This document shows positions 22,961 through 35,625 of a DNA stretch of 64,000 bases, in pieces (within the stretch, counting starts at the first letter, position 1; each line of letters opens with the position of its first letter). Under the pieces are notes generated by a model that worked only from the letters and a program-made list of their open reading frames with translations, searched no databases and was not told where the DNA came from. This DNA comes from Schizophyllum amplum. Taxonomy: Eukaryota > Basidiomycota > Agaricomycetes > Agaricales > Schizophyllaceae. A program made the translations under genes and the position numbers. The stretch spans positions 620,001 to 684,000 of the forward strand of contig VDMD01000009.1 of the NCBI GenBank assembly GCA_007026445.1, read 5' to 3'.

Positions 22961-24219
22961 GTATAGGTGAGATGCGATGTGTATGCGCGAGAGACGGGCG
23001 ATACGTGCGAGAGAAGAGCAATGTATGGGATCGCCCCAAGCGCGCCACCTGGAAGCGGGGGTTCGTGGGTTCGTTCGCGGCGTGGGGTCGTATCATGGAA
23101 CGGGGGAAGTGCATTGGTTCTACAAATGCCCCCAGGTCATTTCTAGTGGCGAGGTCATGATCAAGATGGGGCGGGGTGCGGGGAGCTGTGTTTGTGGTGT
23201 CCGAAGGAGATGGATGGGGAGGTGCGTGAGAGGGAACCACACATGTGGGGAGTGATATGGGGGATATACGAGAGTGAGCCGGATGCGCGTGCTTGTTGCG
23301 TGGCAGATAGCTGGATAATCAAGGATGTCGATGACGCTGCGAAGGCCTCCCGTCAGCGCCCCAGATCACCCGCTTGTGCGCCATGGAGGTGCTCACCGCT
23401 TGCCGACAATACAACCACCCTCGATCAATTGACACGGACGTGCCTTCCCAGCTGCACCTGGAAGCGCGGCCGGAAATGGATGAAGGTCACGTAGAGCATG
23501 CCGGGGATAATGGTGTGGCGCTTGTGGGCGTCTGGGGGGACGTGTCAGCATGTGCAGGTTGCCTTTGTTTCTGCTCTTCGCTCCCCCCTCTTTCCCCGTG
23601 CACCACGCATGAGACATCTCGCTACTCACGCGCAACCCTAGGTCCCTGCAGACTGGCGCACCCCGTCAGCTTCCAGATCCTCAAACCCCAGCCAGAAGTT
23701 AACGCACTGGTATCCGAATGGCATGATGGCAGCAGGAGCAGTTGGCGGGATGGTGGTAGGAGAAGAAGAAGGCGTGGGTCAGGAACGTGCGCGTCGGGGT
23801 GTAAGTGGTGAGCGTCATGCGGCTCAACGTCCGTCATGCGTGCTTCCTCGACGTCGTTGTTCCTTCCTTGGCAGTCGCGTATCCTATATGACCTAGACTA
23901 TGACATCACCGCCCGCCTTCGCGACGCCGTCGCGATGCCCTTCCCTCCTCGTCGTCACCGGTACGACGCGTATCATCACAAACCCTCCGGGCCATCACCC
24001 TCCGCACCCATCACACGAGCCGCCCCACTCAGGACGAACCACGGTGAACTTGTCGCTAGCGGTGAGCCGGTAGCAATAGGCGGCGAATTGAAGATACAGA
24101 AGCGAACATACGCATTATTCTGTACAGGGACGCGTTGCTCATCGATAATCCATCTCTCAACGATAATCAGTCCATCCGGATAGTCCGGCAGTCTTATATG
24201 CTAGTGATACATGAAGTGC

Positions 24220-24332
24220 GTAGTTGGATACAGCGAGCAGTGCGTAAGTAAGTAGTTCGTGGAGCGTGGTAGTTGGATACACGACAAAATATTGTAGTTG
24301 GATACAAGGCAGAGCATCGTAGTTGGATACAA
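24220..24332. repeat. Four copies of GTAGTTGGATAC
   Basis: GTAGTTGGATAC starts at 24220, 24269, 24294 and 24319, i.e. spacings of 49, 25 and 25 bp, so the last copies form a 25-bp tandem repeat. It lies just beyond the 3' end of the minus-strand cystathionine gamma-synthase gene. Confidence 0.75.
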
Positions 24333-24369
24333 GATGCAAGATGATGACTTCCCTTGAGCAACAAACAGA

Positions 24370-26452
24370 CTATGCCGCAGTTACCCCCTCTACAGCCGTC
24401 TTCTCCTCAGCCGCCGCCTTCTCCGCCGCCTCCAGCGCCGTCGCAAAGTTGCCCAGCAACTTGTCCCTCTCTTCCAGTCCCACGCTGATCCTCACCAAGC
24501 TCGCCTCCACCCCATACCTCGCCGCCCACTCCAGCTCCGCATAGTGTGCCAAAATCGCATACGGGCTCGCCAGCGTAAAGTTCGTCCCTAGCGACGGACC
24601 CTTGAAGCACGCGAGGGTATCGTAGAACGCCTGCGCCGCCTTCATGGTCGTGAACGTCAAGGTGAACAGCCCGCCGTATCCGCCGCCGGGGAGCCGGCAC
24701 GCGTCGTAGTGCTTGCGCGTCTCGTACTTGGGGTAGTAGACGGCGGTGACGACGGAGGTGGGTAAAGGGGAGGGGCAGGCGAGCGAGCGAGCGTAGAAGA
24801 AGTCGCAGGCAGCCTCGGTGTTGGCGTCGATGACCTGGATGCGGCGTCGGAAGTCGCGGGAGTTGCGCTCGAGGTAGAGGGCGTCTTGTTCGAAGAACAC
24901 GTCTTCGAAATTAGCGCGGAGGTGCGCCTTCAGTTCAGCGTAGTGTCGGCCGCGGGGGTTTAGGACCATCCTAAGTACGGGCATTAGTATACAGTGATGT
25001 GCGAAATAAAAGATAGAGTAAGCGCACCCGCCACCCATCACATTCGCATCCCCGCTGAAGATCTTCGTCAGGCTGCTCACGACGATGTCCGCGTGCGGTA
25101 GCACATCCACGTTCACAAAGTTACCAATCGTCTCATCCACCACGATCAGAAAGTCGTACTGGTCCGCCAACCGTCGCAGCCGCGCGAGGTCAGCCGTGCG
25201 CAACAGCGGGTTCGACGGGAACTCGGTGAACAACGCGAGGATAGGCGGCTTCGACGGGTCCGCCGCGGCCTCCCGCGCAAGCATCTGCTCCAGCTCATCG
25301 AGCTCCTCGTCGATCCCCCGGCCGAGGAAGTGGCACCCAGGGCCCCACTTCTGGAGGATCTTCAGAGTGTCAGTGTAGGGGAAGCTAATGGCCTAGTAAG
25401 CGACATGCCCATGGTGCTGCTACGAGTCCATACACACCCAAAGCAAACACTCTTGGCAGGTGGACGGACAGCCAGCGCTGTCTGATGCGCGCTCCATATC
25501 GCGGCCATGCCGGTCGGGAACAGAAAGACATCGTCCTCGGACAGATCTGCCACACCGCGCGAGCTAGGGCCGACATCCACATCCTGTTGCCCCGCACACG
25601 CCTCCCCCTGCCGATCGCACGCATTATCCTGCACCAGCACGCCCGATATCCGCCGGCGCAGCGCGCGCTTCGCCGCCGTCGCCGCCGCGAGCGGCAGATT
25701 GCGCCCGTAGCGCTCTTCCAAGTAGTACGACGTGTCGATGCTGATATCGTCCACCGCGTCCGGCGACGCCGCGGGGGCTTTCTTCACTGCGTAGTGCTTG
25801 TTCACCGCCTTGAACGACGGCCGGCTGCCCGTGGTAGGCGACGTCGGCGGCACCTGCGCGTCGTCGGGGGATACGATCGTCAGGCAGTGATCCGCGAGGC
25901 GGCTGGACACGCCCATGCCCGTGTGCTGCCAGAACTGCTTGGCGACGGGCGCCGCGTCTGTGGGGAACAAGACGAGATGGAGATCGACCTCCTGCGCGGC
26001 GACGGTGCCGCGCGGCAGCTGCCGGTGTACCTCTTCGTCGGGCGAGATCTTGTACTGGACAAGCCGCGGGGCAAGAGGGGTGGGGGAATGGGCCTTCATG
26101 AAGTCGCGGCAGCTGTCTGCGATCTTGCGCGTGGGCAACAGCATGCATGACTCGCCCTCCCTGCCGAATTTGCGCGTGCAGAGAGCGGCGAGCTGAGCAT
26201 GGTTGAGATATTAGCGACCGGACGAAGGGCAGAGAGGAGGGAACGCACCTTCTGCACGGGCAAGGGTATAAAGAATCGCGGGTATCCCGAGACCATGCGC
26301 TCGACGACGCGTTGAGCGCCTTCCTCGTAGTCGACGTTGTCTTTCCATAGCGGCAACGATACAGAGATCGCGTGAGGCGTGAAGGGTGGAACGCCGAGAC
26401 CGAGGGGGACGTTCGATTGCGCCGCGGCAGCCTGCGTAGTTTGCGCCGGCAT
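24370..26452 (-). CDS. Cystathionine gamma-synthase (STR2-type)
   Basis: PLP enzyme of transsulfuration, joining cysteine and an activated homoserine into cystathionine. Four exons (26452-26249, 26192-25438, 25384-25028, 24970-24370) give 638 residues, the long form seen in fungi with an N-terminal extension. Visible motifs: RYGRNLPLA substrate/PLP loop, [16 protein letters not shown], the cofactor-binding [15 protein letters not shown], and the catalytic lysine in [17 protein letters not shown], whose last Gly is completed by splicing. [13 protein letters not shown] and the C-terminal [10 protein letters not shown] are also typical of the Cys/Met metabolism family. The start at 26452 is supported by in-frame splicing into the conserved region. 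Confidence 0.9.
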
Positions 26453-27130
26453 ATTATATATGGTTAGGAAGTCTAAGACTCAGATGGAGAGAAGGGGAAG
26501 AGGTCAGGATAAGCGTAAGTCAAGAGTCAGCATGATCGACGAAGGTGACTCCAGCATTCGGAATCTTCGGCTTCTTTGTTTGTTCGTTTTCGGACTTGAT
26601 GTTTGTTCACCCACGGCTGAGCATTATTGCCGAGTCTCGAGTCTCGACGTCGTCTTTCCTACAAGCAGTGCACAAAGTGAACAACGTCCTGTATTGAGCT
26701 GAGAGAGTACTCGCAACACGATGTACATGGAAGCCGAGCTTGGTAACTCTACTCACTACCTCAGCCGTGCGTGCGTGCCGCTATTGACAAGACAGCTCAG
26801 TATAGTCGGAATAGATCATAATCGTCCGCAGTGGGAGACCATAGAGAGCATCTCGCTTTCGGCGAGTCCGCTTGGGTTTGGCTGTGATGCAAGGAGGTGG
26901 AGGGGACAGCAGAACGGCAAGGTCGTGCATGTATACGGTGTATGACGTTGGGAGATGGTTCATCGTACGCAGATGGAAAGACGGCTCACCTTTCGAGCCT
27001 CGCGAGACCCTTGCAGTGCTGAGGGCCAGGAAGGGCCAGTGGAGGGCACGTAGCTGGCGTCAAGGTCACATTATGATCGGGAGATGTATCGTACAACGTG
27101 GGTCGCTGCTCGTCTGCTGCCGCTCATGTA
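26453..27130. other. Intergenic, nothing recognised
   Basis: About 680 bp upstream of cystathionine gamma-synthase and downstream of SDHAF2. Only short open frames without family resemblance. Confidence 0.5.
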
Positions 27131-27667
27131 TTAATCTAGTGCTGGCATTTTGCGCACGACCTTGCCCTCGTTCTTCGCGTGCATGGCAAGCTTCTGCAGA
27201 AGGACCGAGTCTTCCCAGCGCTCTGGCGGAGCCCGCTTCCCAGTGGCCCAGTAGTAGATGTCCCAGTCCGGTTCGTCAAGGAGCTGGTACGGATGTTTGT
27301 ACAGACCTGTCATCGTATAACTGTAGTAGCGCACCTTGTCATACTCGCGCATCTCCGCCTCACTCATCATCGCCAGATGGTCCCGCGCGAAAGTGCTGAG
27401 TAACAGGTCGCTTTCAAGCGTACCGCGCTTGCGGGACTGGTATACAAGCCGGGCGCGCATCTTGTCTACGCTCTCACCAATGCGTTCGAGCGGCGGGAGC
27501 ATAGGCACATCCGTAGGCGTACGGGTTTTCTCGAGATGCTCGGGAGTGTGGGGTAGAGGCCATGGGTCGGCACGCGCGGGCGCCGAGTAGGAGAGCGATG
27601 CGCGCGCAGCTAAAGAGCGGGAGATGACAGTGTGCCGCCTGGTATGGCGAGCAATGGCAGACAACAT
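27131..27667 (-). CDS. SDH5: Succinate dehydrogenase assembly factor 2 (SDHAF2/SDH5), mitochondrial
   Basis: Assists covalent FAD attachment to the flavoprotein subunit of mitochondrial complex II. The start MLSAIARHTRRHTVISRSLAA is an Arg/Ser-rich mitochondrial presequence. The family core is clear: RLVYQSRKRGTLESDLLLSTFA, then LLDEPDWDIYYWATGK and PPERWE. A 51-nt intron (27284-27334, GTGCGC to CCAG) is in frame without stops; removing it joins EYDK to LLDEPDW, as in family members. Mature length 161 residues. An upstream in-frame Met at 27766 would add 33 residues that do not look like a presequence, so 27667 was preferred. Confidence 0.92.
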   Translation of the reverse strand: MLSAIARHTRRHTVISRSLAARASLSYSAPARADPWPLPHTPEHLEKTRTPTDVPMLPPLERIGESVDKMRARLVYQSRKRGTLESDLLLSTFARDHLAMMSEAEMREYDKVRYYSYTMTGLYKHPYQLLDEPDWDIYYWATGKRAPPERWEDSVLLQKLAMHAKNEGKVVRKMPALD

Positions 27668-27981
27668 GATCGTAAGCGTCAAGTTGGCGTCTGCTTCACA
27701 AGCGCCAGGTTTACATCGGCGGCCCGGTTTTGCCGGGATTCGGCACATCCCGGCTTCAAGCTTCAAGCTTCAAGGTTGACCATGACTTACACACTCGACA
27801 AGAGCTGCGTTTCTTGCTACAGATCGCATGTGAAGATGCTTCTCCAAAAATTGAGTGCTGAACACCAAAAACATCGATAAATACAGTGAGCCTATGATAC
27901 ACTTAACATGGTACGGCCAGTTTCCTCCTATTTCGAGATACTGCATTGACTTGACCTGCTCCCGCGGTACCTAGCATCCTT

Positions 27982-28333
27982 CTACATGGCTTGGGAGGCT
28001 TCGACCTGGTCCTCTGATATTTCTTGCTTATTTAACCATAGCTGCAGCAACATCAAGATCAGCGGCCCTTTGCCATATCTCGTGCAAGACTCACCGTACC
28101 GCGGTGACGCTTGTCAATGTCGTCGTATCCCCACCAGTATGAGAGGACTGTCATACCAATGAAGGCACCGATACCGAACATCTGCTCACGCCGCCCCGTC
28201 AGCAAGGTCGCACGATATTCGCACAACGACGCAGCCAGCGCACTATCTTTCCCTTTCCGGGCTGCGGCTGGGATCCCATAAAGCGTGTTGCGTTAGCGCC
28301 GAGCGCAACAAAACGAGGACCTGTTGGGTACAT
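27982..28333 (-). CDS. Small single-pass membrane protein, 78 aa, unidentified
   Basis: Three exons (28333-28244, 28181-28095, 28041-27982), all phase 0 with GTGCGC and GTGAGT donors, give 78 residues. The N-terminus is Arg/Asn-containing (MYPTGPRFVALGANATRF). One hydrophobic segment (FGIGAFIGMTVLSYWWGY) is followed by a charged DDIDKRHRGT and an acidic tail ending EDQVEASQAM. A TATATAAGG box sits 55 bp upstream. Size, composition and proximity to SDHAF2 suggest a mitochondrial inner-membrane accessory protein, but I do not recognise the family. Confidence 0.68.
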
Positions 28334-28387
28334 GATGATGAAGGCTTGGGCTCGAGGTGTGTTGCCTCGCGTTTTCTTCCTTCCCCT

Positions 28388-28396
28388 CCTTATATA
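28388..28396 (-). promoter_or_regulatory. TATA box of the 78-aa membrane protein gene
   Basis: TATATAAGG on the minus strand, 55 bp before the ATG at 28333. Confidence 0.5.
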
Positions 28397-31300
28397 CACC
28401 CCCGTCATAGAGGTCATGGGTCGCTAGCGACCTGGCCAGGTGCTGTTCAGACGTCGGAAGACCCCTATTTGCTCCAAGCACAGCCCGCTGTCGCAGCTTC
28501 TGTCCTTCTGTCCTTTAGTCTCGCCACGACGTCGGCAGTCAGCAGTTCTGAACAATGTCACGGTAACTGCGGAAGAATTCACGTGATGTGACAGGACGTG
28601 TCCCTAGTGTTCATGTTTGACTTTCGCTCGTATCTGACCGCAGAAAATTGTTGGTAAACCCTCGACGTTATGTGAGTGAACTACATTCGGTCTCTTATCT
28701 ACTGAAGTCTCGCAGGCTCTTTGGGACGGACACGACACCGATAACGCAGACCTAGGAAACAACGGGGAAGGGGAAAACGCTGCGAAACAGCCAGAACCCG
28801 GACGCTACGTCGGCCTTCAACATCCTTGTGGCTCTATTACCCTCTACCGAAGATATACGTGGTCGAGGCGCTAGCTTTCTGTATTCCCATTCCTTGCCTG
28901 TCCAACCGGTGAACTATTCATTTGCATCTCTAGTCATCCCTTCGAATCTTGACTGTATTCCGCTCAGCTCGCATGCTGCGCCGCTGCCAACGCTCTGGCA
29001 CGGTCACGTATAACTTCCGTGCGTTGAAGGTTCGAAGGCTTGGCGTAGATCACTTCCAGGTCGTCGGGTTGCCGGTGAATCAACATCGAAGGGCCGGTTG
29101 CGACTGAGCTGAGCTGAGCTCAACCAGATCGTGCTCCTCTCCGATATACCCGCACACGCGTTATGGTACGCAAGTTTGCAAGTTTGGGAGATGCTCGCAG
29201 GTGATGTACAGCACGTTCTATGAAGTGAATCCTCTCTCAAGGGCCAGAAGCGCCAAGGGGTGCACCGCTTGCAGATCATCACACAGCGTAGGACATGATT
29301 GTACTGCATACTCTATACGGGTGCGTCTACTACAGCCTGCAGCATGCACTGTATTCGGTGCAACCAGCCGTCGCTATGCTCTCTTGAGGTTGACGGCTAT
29401 TTACACAAGTTACAGTGTCTGTCAATGTGCCAGGGGCTCCCTGTCGCTGTCCGTGGGCGGTCCGGTCTAACCCGAACTCATTGACCGTTGATGGCGTCCT
29501 GTCTAGACTCAGCTGCACAAAAATTATGGAACTCTATTGTCTACGGTCCGACCTCCTCGTCTATCGCGCGCTGCTGCGACTCTGCTTCGCGTTGATGCGC
29601 CTCCCGCTACCAACGCGCTTCTGTTGACGCCCGCACGTCACAATGCGTGCAGTGCATAGTTTGCTACGTAGCCAGCGACGTGTTTAAGCGGGTGGTCCGC
29701 ACCCGGAAGGTACCCTCGGTCGAAGCGCCGCCCATCCTACGCTGCGCTATCCCGTCGGTATCGCTATCTCTCATGCCATCGTCAGAGCATCGGCGACCCG
29801 AACTCGGAATAAAAGGTTCTCCTGCATTCGCCGCGCAACAATTGCTGAGTCGCGACAGGATTCTTGTTGGTCAAATATAGCGACCTCTCGTGGCCTGCTC
29901 ACGCCCTAGACAGGCGGATCTATGTCTCGATTGCTACAAGCCACTGCCACTTGCAGCGTCTCCATACAGCCCGGATATAGCCACCGTCCGTCCCATTCAC
30001 CAGCCTTCGCGGGAGAAGGCGCAAAGGAACCCCATTCCCACGACGCGCACAGCGGACCTGAAGGAAATCCGACCCTTGTGCACTCATGACTCTGCGATGA
30101 ATACTCACAGAAAGTTCTAGGACCCAGGCGAACGTGGACTCGGGCACAGCTGGACGCTGGTGCGGACATAGAAGCTGCGCTTTCAAGATCACTTCACAAC
30201 GAGCCGGTTCTGCTCCTGCCGGGCCACCTGAGCGTGCTCGGGTAGACGGGCGTACAGCTTCTCGCTCGACTCAGCTGCCGGTACCGTCGAACTTTTGTCA
30301 TGCGATTTGAACTTTATGCTCGAACCCGGTTCGACTCATCCTCGTAACCCAGCGCTGTTTTCTCGTCGCCGCCTGGTCTGCCTCCGACGTTCTCGTGCGC
30401 ATACATGATCAGGGAAGCGTCGGATCGTGGCGCGCCTATGTGAATTCTGTGCGGCACTTTGCGGCACCAGCCGCCGAGTTCTGGATATTTGCGGCTGTAA
30501 ATATGCTGTTCAACTCTATACAGGCGACGTCCCTGACCTTTGGGCGGCTACTGCTAGGGCACCCGTCTCTCTCTTAGCTTGACGCCGGGCAAGCTGATTT
30601 TGCAAGTCCGTGGCATCCGAAATCTGTCAACAATGGACCTCAGCGACGACCCGGTCTGTCCCATCCGATTGCGAGTCGGATAACTGCTGCGTAGCTCCGC
30701 CGACCTACCAGCTGGGTCCAAGGTACAGTTCTGTTGTCCCTACGCCGCCGCCTACACTACCGCCGCGCCACGCGTATCGGACGTCGCCTGCAATGGCCAC
30801 CGTTCTTCCACGATAGTTCTCTCTGTTTGAAGTAGGACAACACGCGCCGTGAACTTACAATCCGGAGATCGACTCGTTACGCCACGGAGACTGGCTATAT
30901 CTCCATCTCGATAGATTAGGTCGGCGTTGCGGCCTCAGCAATGGTTTGAGGATCCTAGAGTAGCCAGGGAAAGGGCGCGATCGTGCGTGGGCGGCCATCG
31001 ACAGACGACTTATCATCGCTTTGGACAGCGCCAGATCAGGGCAGCGGCATGGCTTCGAGCTTCAGTACTTTCAAGCTTCAGTCTTCGAGTCGAACTTGAA
31101 GTTGAAGTTGAACTTGTTGATCCGATCACGATTCACGTGCATCCGTCTTCGGCCTTTGCCGTGAACTCCTTAGAATTCGATTTTCATGTTCGTGCGCTGA
31201 TATTGACAATTCCTTCTCTCCCGTGGCCGGAAAGAAGTAGTCATTAATCCGCTTTGCCGCTGTGACCGTCGCTCGTCCGCTTATGCTTTTTCTGCTTGTC

Positions 31301-33221
31301 TTCTTGCTCTATCACCGCGTCGCTTCAGGATTTTCTTGTTAACCCTTGCTCTTCCTCGGCCTGTATTCCCCCAAGACCCCCCGTTTCTCTCTGCGATAGC
31401 CTCGTCTTTCTGCCTGCTCCACTGATGCCCCACAGTTGACGAGTGTTCTGCACAAGTGACCTTCACTGCCAACCACATTACAGACTTGGTCAGTCAGGGT
31501 GAGCCGGTCTTCGTGGTACTTCCGATATGTTCCACCAATGTCCCACGTTTTCGAAAGGTGCACGGGACCGCTTCCTTCCTCCTTCCTTCTCGCGACTGAC
31601 TAAATTGTACAGAGCTCTATACACATTGGCTACGTCCAGACCGCTGTCGCTTCCAGTGGAGCTCTGCGGGTTTGTTGCGGACATGACTGCGTGTCGAGCT
31701 TCCGAATTCGTGACGCTCGCTTTTGCCATTCTGCAGGGAGACGATCCTTTTTCCCGGTATATTCGTCCATGGAAGTCCTTCTGAGAGTGTGATTGTGAGT
31801 CCTTCTCTCACGTCGTCCACAGAGCACGCCCTTCCTGGCACCTGGCACTTTCTCTCACCCGACGTGATCGATGTGTAACTTACTGCTTCCGTCGGCCTCT
31901 CACGCGGCGAACGCTGCAGGAGCTCTTCTCGTGCCCATGCGCTAGTTCTAATGAACTGCCAAATCTGGGCAGGCCGTTCATCTCGTTCGCGGGACACTTG
32001 GCATCTTCGTGCCCGTCGTCATCTGGTAGGCGTCCCAGACGCAATATCGTGAATCAGGTGCGCCTCCTACTGGTGTTATACTAGAAGTAGTGATGCTCAT
32101 CGCTCATCTCGTCATCGTACGGTCGAACACCGGCTGCGATTCTCAAGCTGCTCAAAAGGGAAATTGTCCTCCATATGCTGAGGTGCGTCTTGTTGCCCAT
32201 TGCGACTCATCACCAACAAGCCTTGTGTATCGATTCCTTCTGAAGCTTTCTATGTCGTGCCAGCAATCGTGTCAGCATGCCCGGCACACCGTCATTACGC
32301 TATTCGTGACCTCTTTCGCGGGTGACGCCAGCAAGGCGCTTCTGGACTTTCATCGACCCGTCTCACGGCTTGTCCTACTTGCTCTCTTGGAAGCGGTCAC
32401 GGCAGCGACCGTTCGTATTTGCCGGCCGTCTCGCTGCATCCATCAGCGAACGCTGCATTATCATCGTCTCAGCCAGGCCGACTTCCCACCCTATGATCTG
32501 ACGACGTTCTTTCGTATTCAACTTCTGGACTCAATGTCACCCGCGCAAGCACCCATGTCCCCTTGTGTACTCATCATCACTCGACTCAATCCCTGGACAC
32601 GCATCACATTCAACGGACTCAGCGGATACGTACCAATTCAACAGGCTCGAAGAGGGTGACAATCGAAGGGTACGCGCCTATCGAAGGGTGTGCGATACGT
32701 AACTGCTCACCTTTCGCTTCGTCACGGCGCATCACATCTCACGCTAACAGCATCCGTAAAGGATCGCAGCAGCCATTGTTCCCAGGCAGGAAGGCCTCGT
32801 GCGCTTCGTGGGCGCAGGAAGTGCGTGCGAGCGCTCCAGTGGCGTCGAACGTGATGCCGCAATGATGGCGGACACTCGGCCCGAGGCAATTTTATGGACA
32901 TTGTTCTTCACGGGGCTTGTACTCCACGGAATCAAATCTCTGGTGCGTTCATTGTTCTCTGGCCCTGCAGGGTTCAAGCACGCCTTTTTTCGTGCTGCTC
33001 GCCCGCCGTTATAGACTGCTCCGAGTCTGCTCGTCTACAGCATTATCCTTGTCAATGGCCTATCGCAGATTTCGAATGGCATATCCGATGATTCTACTTG
33101 AGTCACCTGTAGTCATTCTCGTCGGGTGCAGCCAAAACTCCGGACGACGCGCGTACCGGCGTCTTCTCTTGTAGCCCATTAAAGCCAAAGAGTACAACAC
33201 CTCCCCCCTTCTTCCCCCCGC

Positions 33222-33243
33222 ACCACCACCACCACCACCACCT
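33222..33243. repeat. (CAC)n microsatellite
   Basis: Uninterrupted CAC triplets within CCGCACCACC...CACCTCG. Confidence 0.85.
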
Positions 33244-35086
33244 CGTCGGTCCGGGCAACTGACGGATACGCGCGTATGTTGTGTTCATCGTCTGATAGGA
33301 CGATATAAAGCTCATACAAAGTATCCTCGACCGTTGCTCGACCGTTCTACTTAGGTACTGATAGGTACGTACTAATTGTGTCAGTCAAGATAGTCCCCCC
33401 TCGCCCTTGAGCCGGCGCGCGAGTGAGCGTAAGCAAGCAAGATGTTTACTTATCGGAGTGGCGGATGCTCACTGACCGCATCTGAGGATGCACCTGCGCA
33501 GTAGTGTGCGTCAGCTGGAAAGTCGCAACGCGAGGGGGAAGTCACGCGCATAAACACTGGCCAAACGGCCTCAGCCCAATCAGTCGAGCACAGCGGCGCG
33601 CTTGTTGGTATATTTGTCAAGTTCACCAACGCATCTGCCGAGTTCAAGGCTGCCCAAGACCGCCAGCCGAGTCCAACAGCCGCCACCCGATTCCCAAGGC
33701 GCACTTGCCGAGCCCAAGGACGCGCCCCATAAAAACGCGCCGCCGCGCTTGACAGCCGAGCCCACCAGAGCGCCGAGCGCAACCGGCCATTTTGCGTCAA
33801 TCAGCTGGCACATTTGGCCAGCTCCAGGCCAGTTCCTGTTGATGCGTGAGTCTCTCCTGAGGCTGATGCGCTAGGGTTGTGCTGCCCCACCTGATAGACT
33901 TCGCAGTCTCCTGCGGCGGCGCTAGCGCATACGGGCTTGCGGGTGAGATGGCGAGCCTAGTGACTTATGTATACTTTGTCGGCGCGCGAACCTACTTACA
34001 TAGTACTATACTATTATATGGTCAGCACTAGAGAATCAGCTGCATGGATCATGATAGGGAGTGGGCTCACTTATCGACTGTATAGTCAGCAGGTATAGGA
34101 CCACAGGTGCACAAACATAGATCTTGAATAAGCGTCACTGTCAAGCGCCTGCAGGGTACTAAGCTGAGAAGACGTGTAGTCAGCACAGGTCGCTTCAGGC
34201 GGGGATACGACCGAGGCGCATCTCAGCACCGGTGCGCGATTTGGAGTAATCGGCGCGCGCGCTGGTCGAGAAGCCCAGCGCATGACCGGTGCGTCGTCCA
34301 CAATCCCGACGCGCGCAGCACCCCCGGACAGTCGGCTCGGTCAGAATCTATTGGCTGACAACGGCTGGGTCGAGGAGGCCTTCAGGGTCAATGGGAGATT
34401 CCGAACAGCTCGCGCTGCTGGAAGATTCCGAGACTTCAGCCCCGGCGTGAGATTCTGCGAGTTTGAGCTTGAAGTTCGATGGGTTGCGATGTCGGGGAGC
34501 ATCTGGGGAGCATCGAACCCGACCGGCTATGCTTGAGGCGCGCTATCGAGAGTCGAGACTCAGACAGTGAGAATACACCGATATCGGGTGCGCGCGACGC
34601 CGGGCGGACGGTTCCTGAATATAGTCCTTGGACGAGAAATTTCGATGGTGTTGTTCGAAGAAGTGGCCAGCTGCCAAGCGTCAAAGCCCGAGCGTAAGTG
34701 TTGTCGAGGAGACGATCTGGCGATTACTAGCTGGATGGGGGAGGATGGCGGCTGGCTGGGGTGTCGGACAGCGATCAGCCACGGACGTCTTCCGGTCACT
34801 CACCGGTGTAACGTCGATCGCCTTCTATCTTTGCATGCCGAGCGCCATTCACTGGGATTTCCCAGGCCGGAGGGCGCGTCGCGTCGACGCGTCAGGCGCG
34901 CCGCCCGGGGTGTTCGGGGCGCGCCGCCACCATCAGCAGCGAATTTGTAGAGGACATGGGTGGTGCGAACGCTTGGTGAGATGGCGAGTGATGAGTTGGT
35001 CTTGTTTTGGCAGTGTGATCACAGCATCAAGTGGGGGACGCGGGGGTGAGAGCTTCGGATGCGGAGGGCGTGCGCTCGACGTCGAG

Positions 35087-35117
35087 TGACGTCACGTTCG
35101 CAGGTGCACTGACGTCA
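35087..35117. promoter_or_regulatory. Two perfect CRE palindromes
   Basis: TGACGTCA at 35087-35094 and again at 35110-35117, 23 bp apart centre to centre, beside CTCGACGTCGAG. This is the binding site of CREB/ATF-type bZIP factors in eukaryotes. No adjacent gene is firm, so the target is unknown. Confidence 0.4.
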
Positions 35118-35625
35118 GACGTGGGCGCTACAGGAACAAGTGCCATTCGGTGCAGTGCAGTGTGTGTGTGCGTACAAGTACAGAGAAGATCGCGAAGGGA
35201 GGAAGACGAATAAGTTAGCCAACTAAAAAGAAATATACATCTAGGACGCGCCAGGATAGCAGCCAGAGTCGAGAGCCCATATAGCGAAGAACACAAGAGA
35301 CCAAAAGAAAGCGCGCATGTCGGATCCCTCCCCCTCCAGCCCGCGGCGGCGGCGGCCCAAGAACTACATGCATCGGGGATTCTCATCTACTCCCATCTCT
35401 TCTTCCTCCTCTCCTTCTTCTTGGCGCGCCCTCAGGCGCTGTCGTGTACGACAGGTCGCGGAGTATGCGGTGCGGCGGCGTGGTATGCATAAATACGGAT
35501 CCGTGCGATGCGTGTGCGAGTGTGCGGGTGCGTGTGCGTGGGGGGCTCGATGCACTGGCGCAAGATATTCGCGTCCGTCGGTGTGGGGGGGGGGCGGCGA
35601 ACGGGGGCGACAGGCGGCCCGCCGC

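Larger units (their letters stand above)
21058..24369. other. Intergenic, repeat-rich, no supported gene
   Basis: About 3.3 kb between the starts of MAK5 and the end of cystathionine gamma-synthase. It holds several degenerate minisatellites (listed separately). On the minus strand near 23435-23530 a stretch after a good acceptor reads KRHTIIPGMLYVTFIHFRPRF, which looks coding, but I could not connect it to a consistent upstream exon. Confidence 0.4.
28397..35625. other. Gene-poor stretch, no supported gene
   Basis: About 7.2 kb of short overlapping frames on all six strands with no recognisable domain, long exon or transposase/reverse-transcriptase motif. It includes a CAC microsatellite near 33222-33243 and decayed AGTTCAAG/GCCGAG-type repeats around 33620-33720. 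A pair of CRE-like sites is listed separately. Confidence 0.45.

Noticed and set aside
23435..23818. Possible two-exon gene on the minus strand (MTLTTYTPTRTFL... to ...HFRPRFQVQLG)
   Set aside because: No consistent splice junction keeps a plausible frame between the parts; kept only as a note in the intergenic entry.
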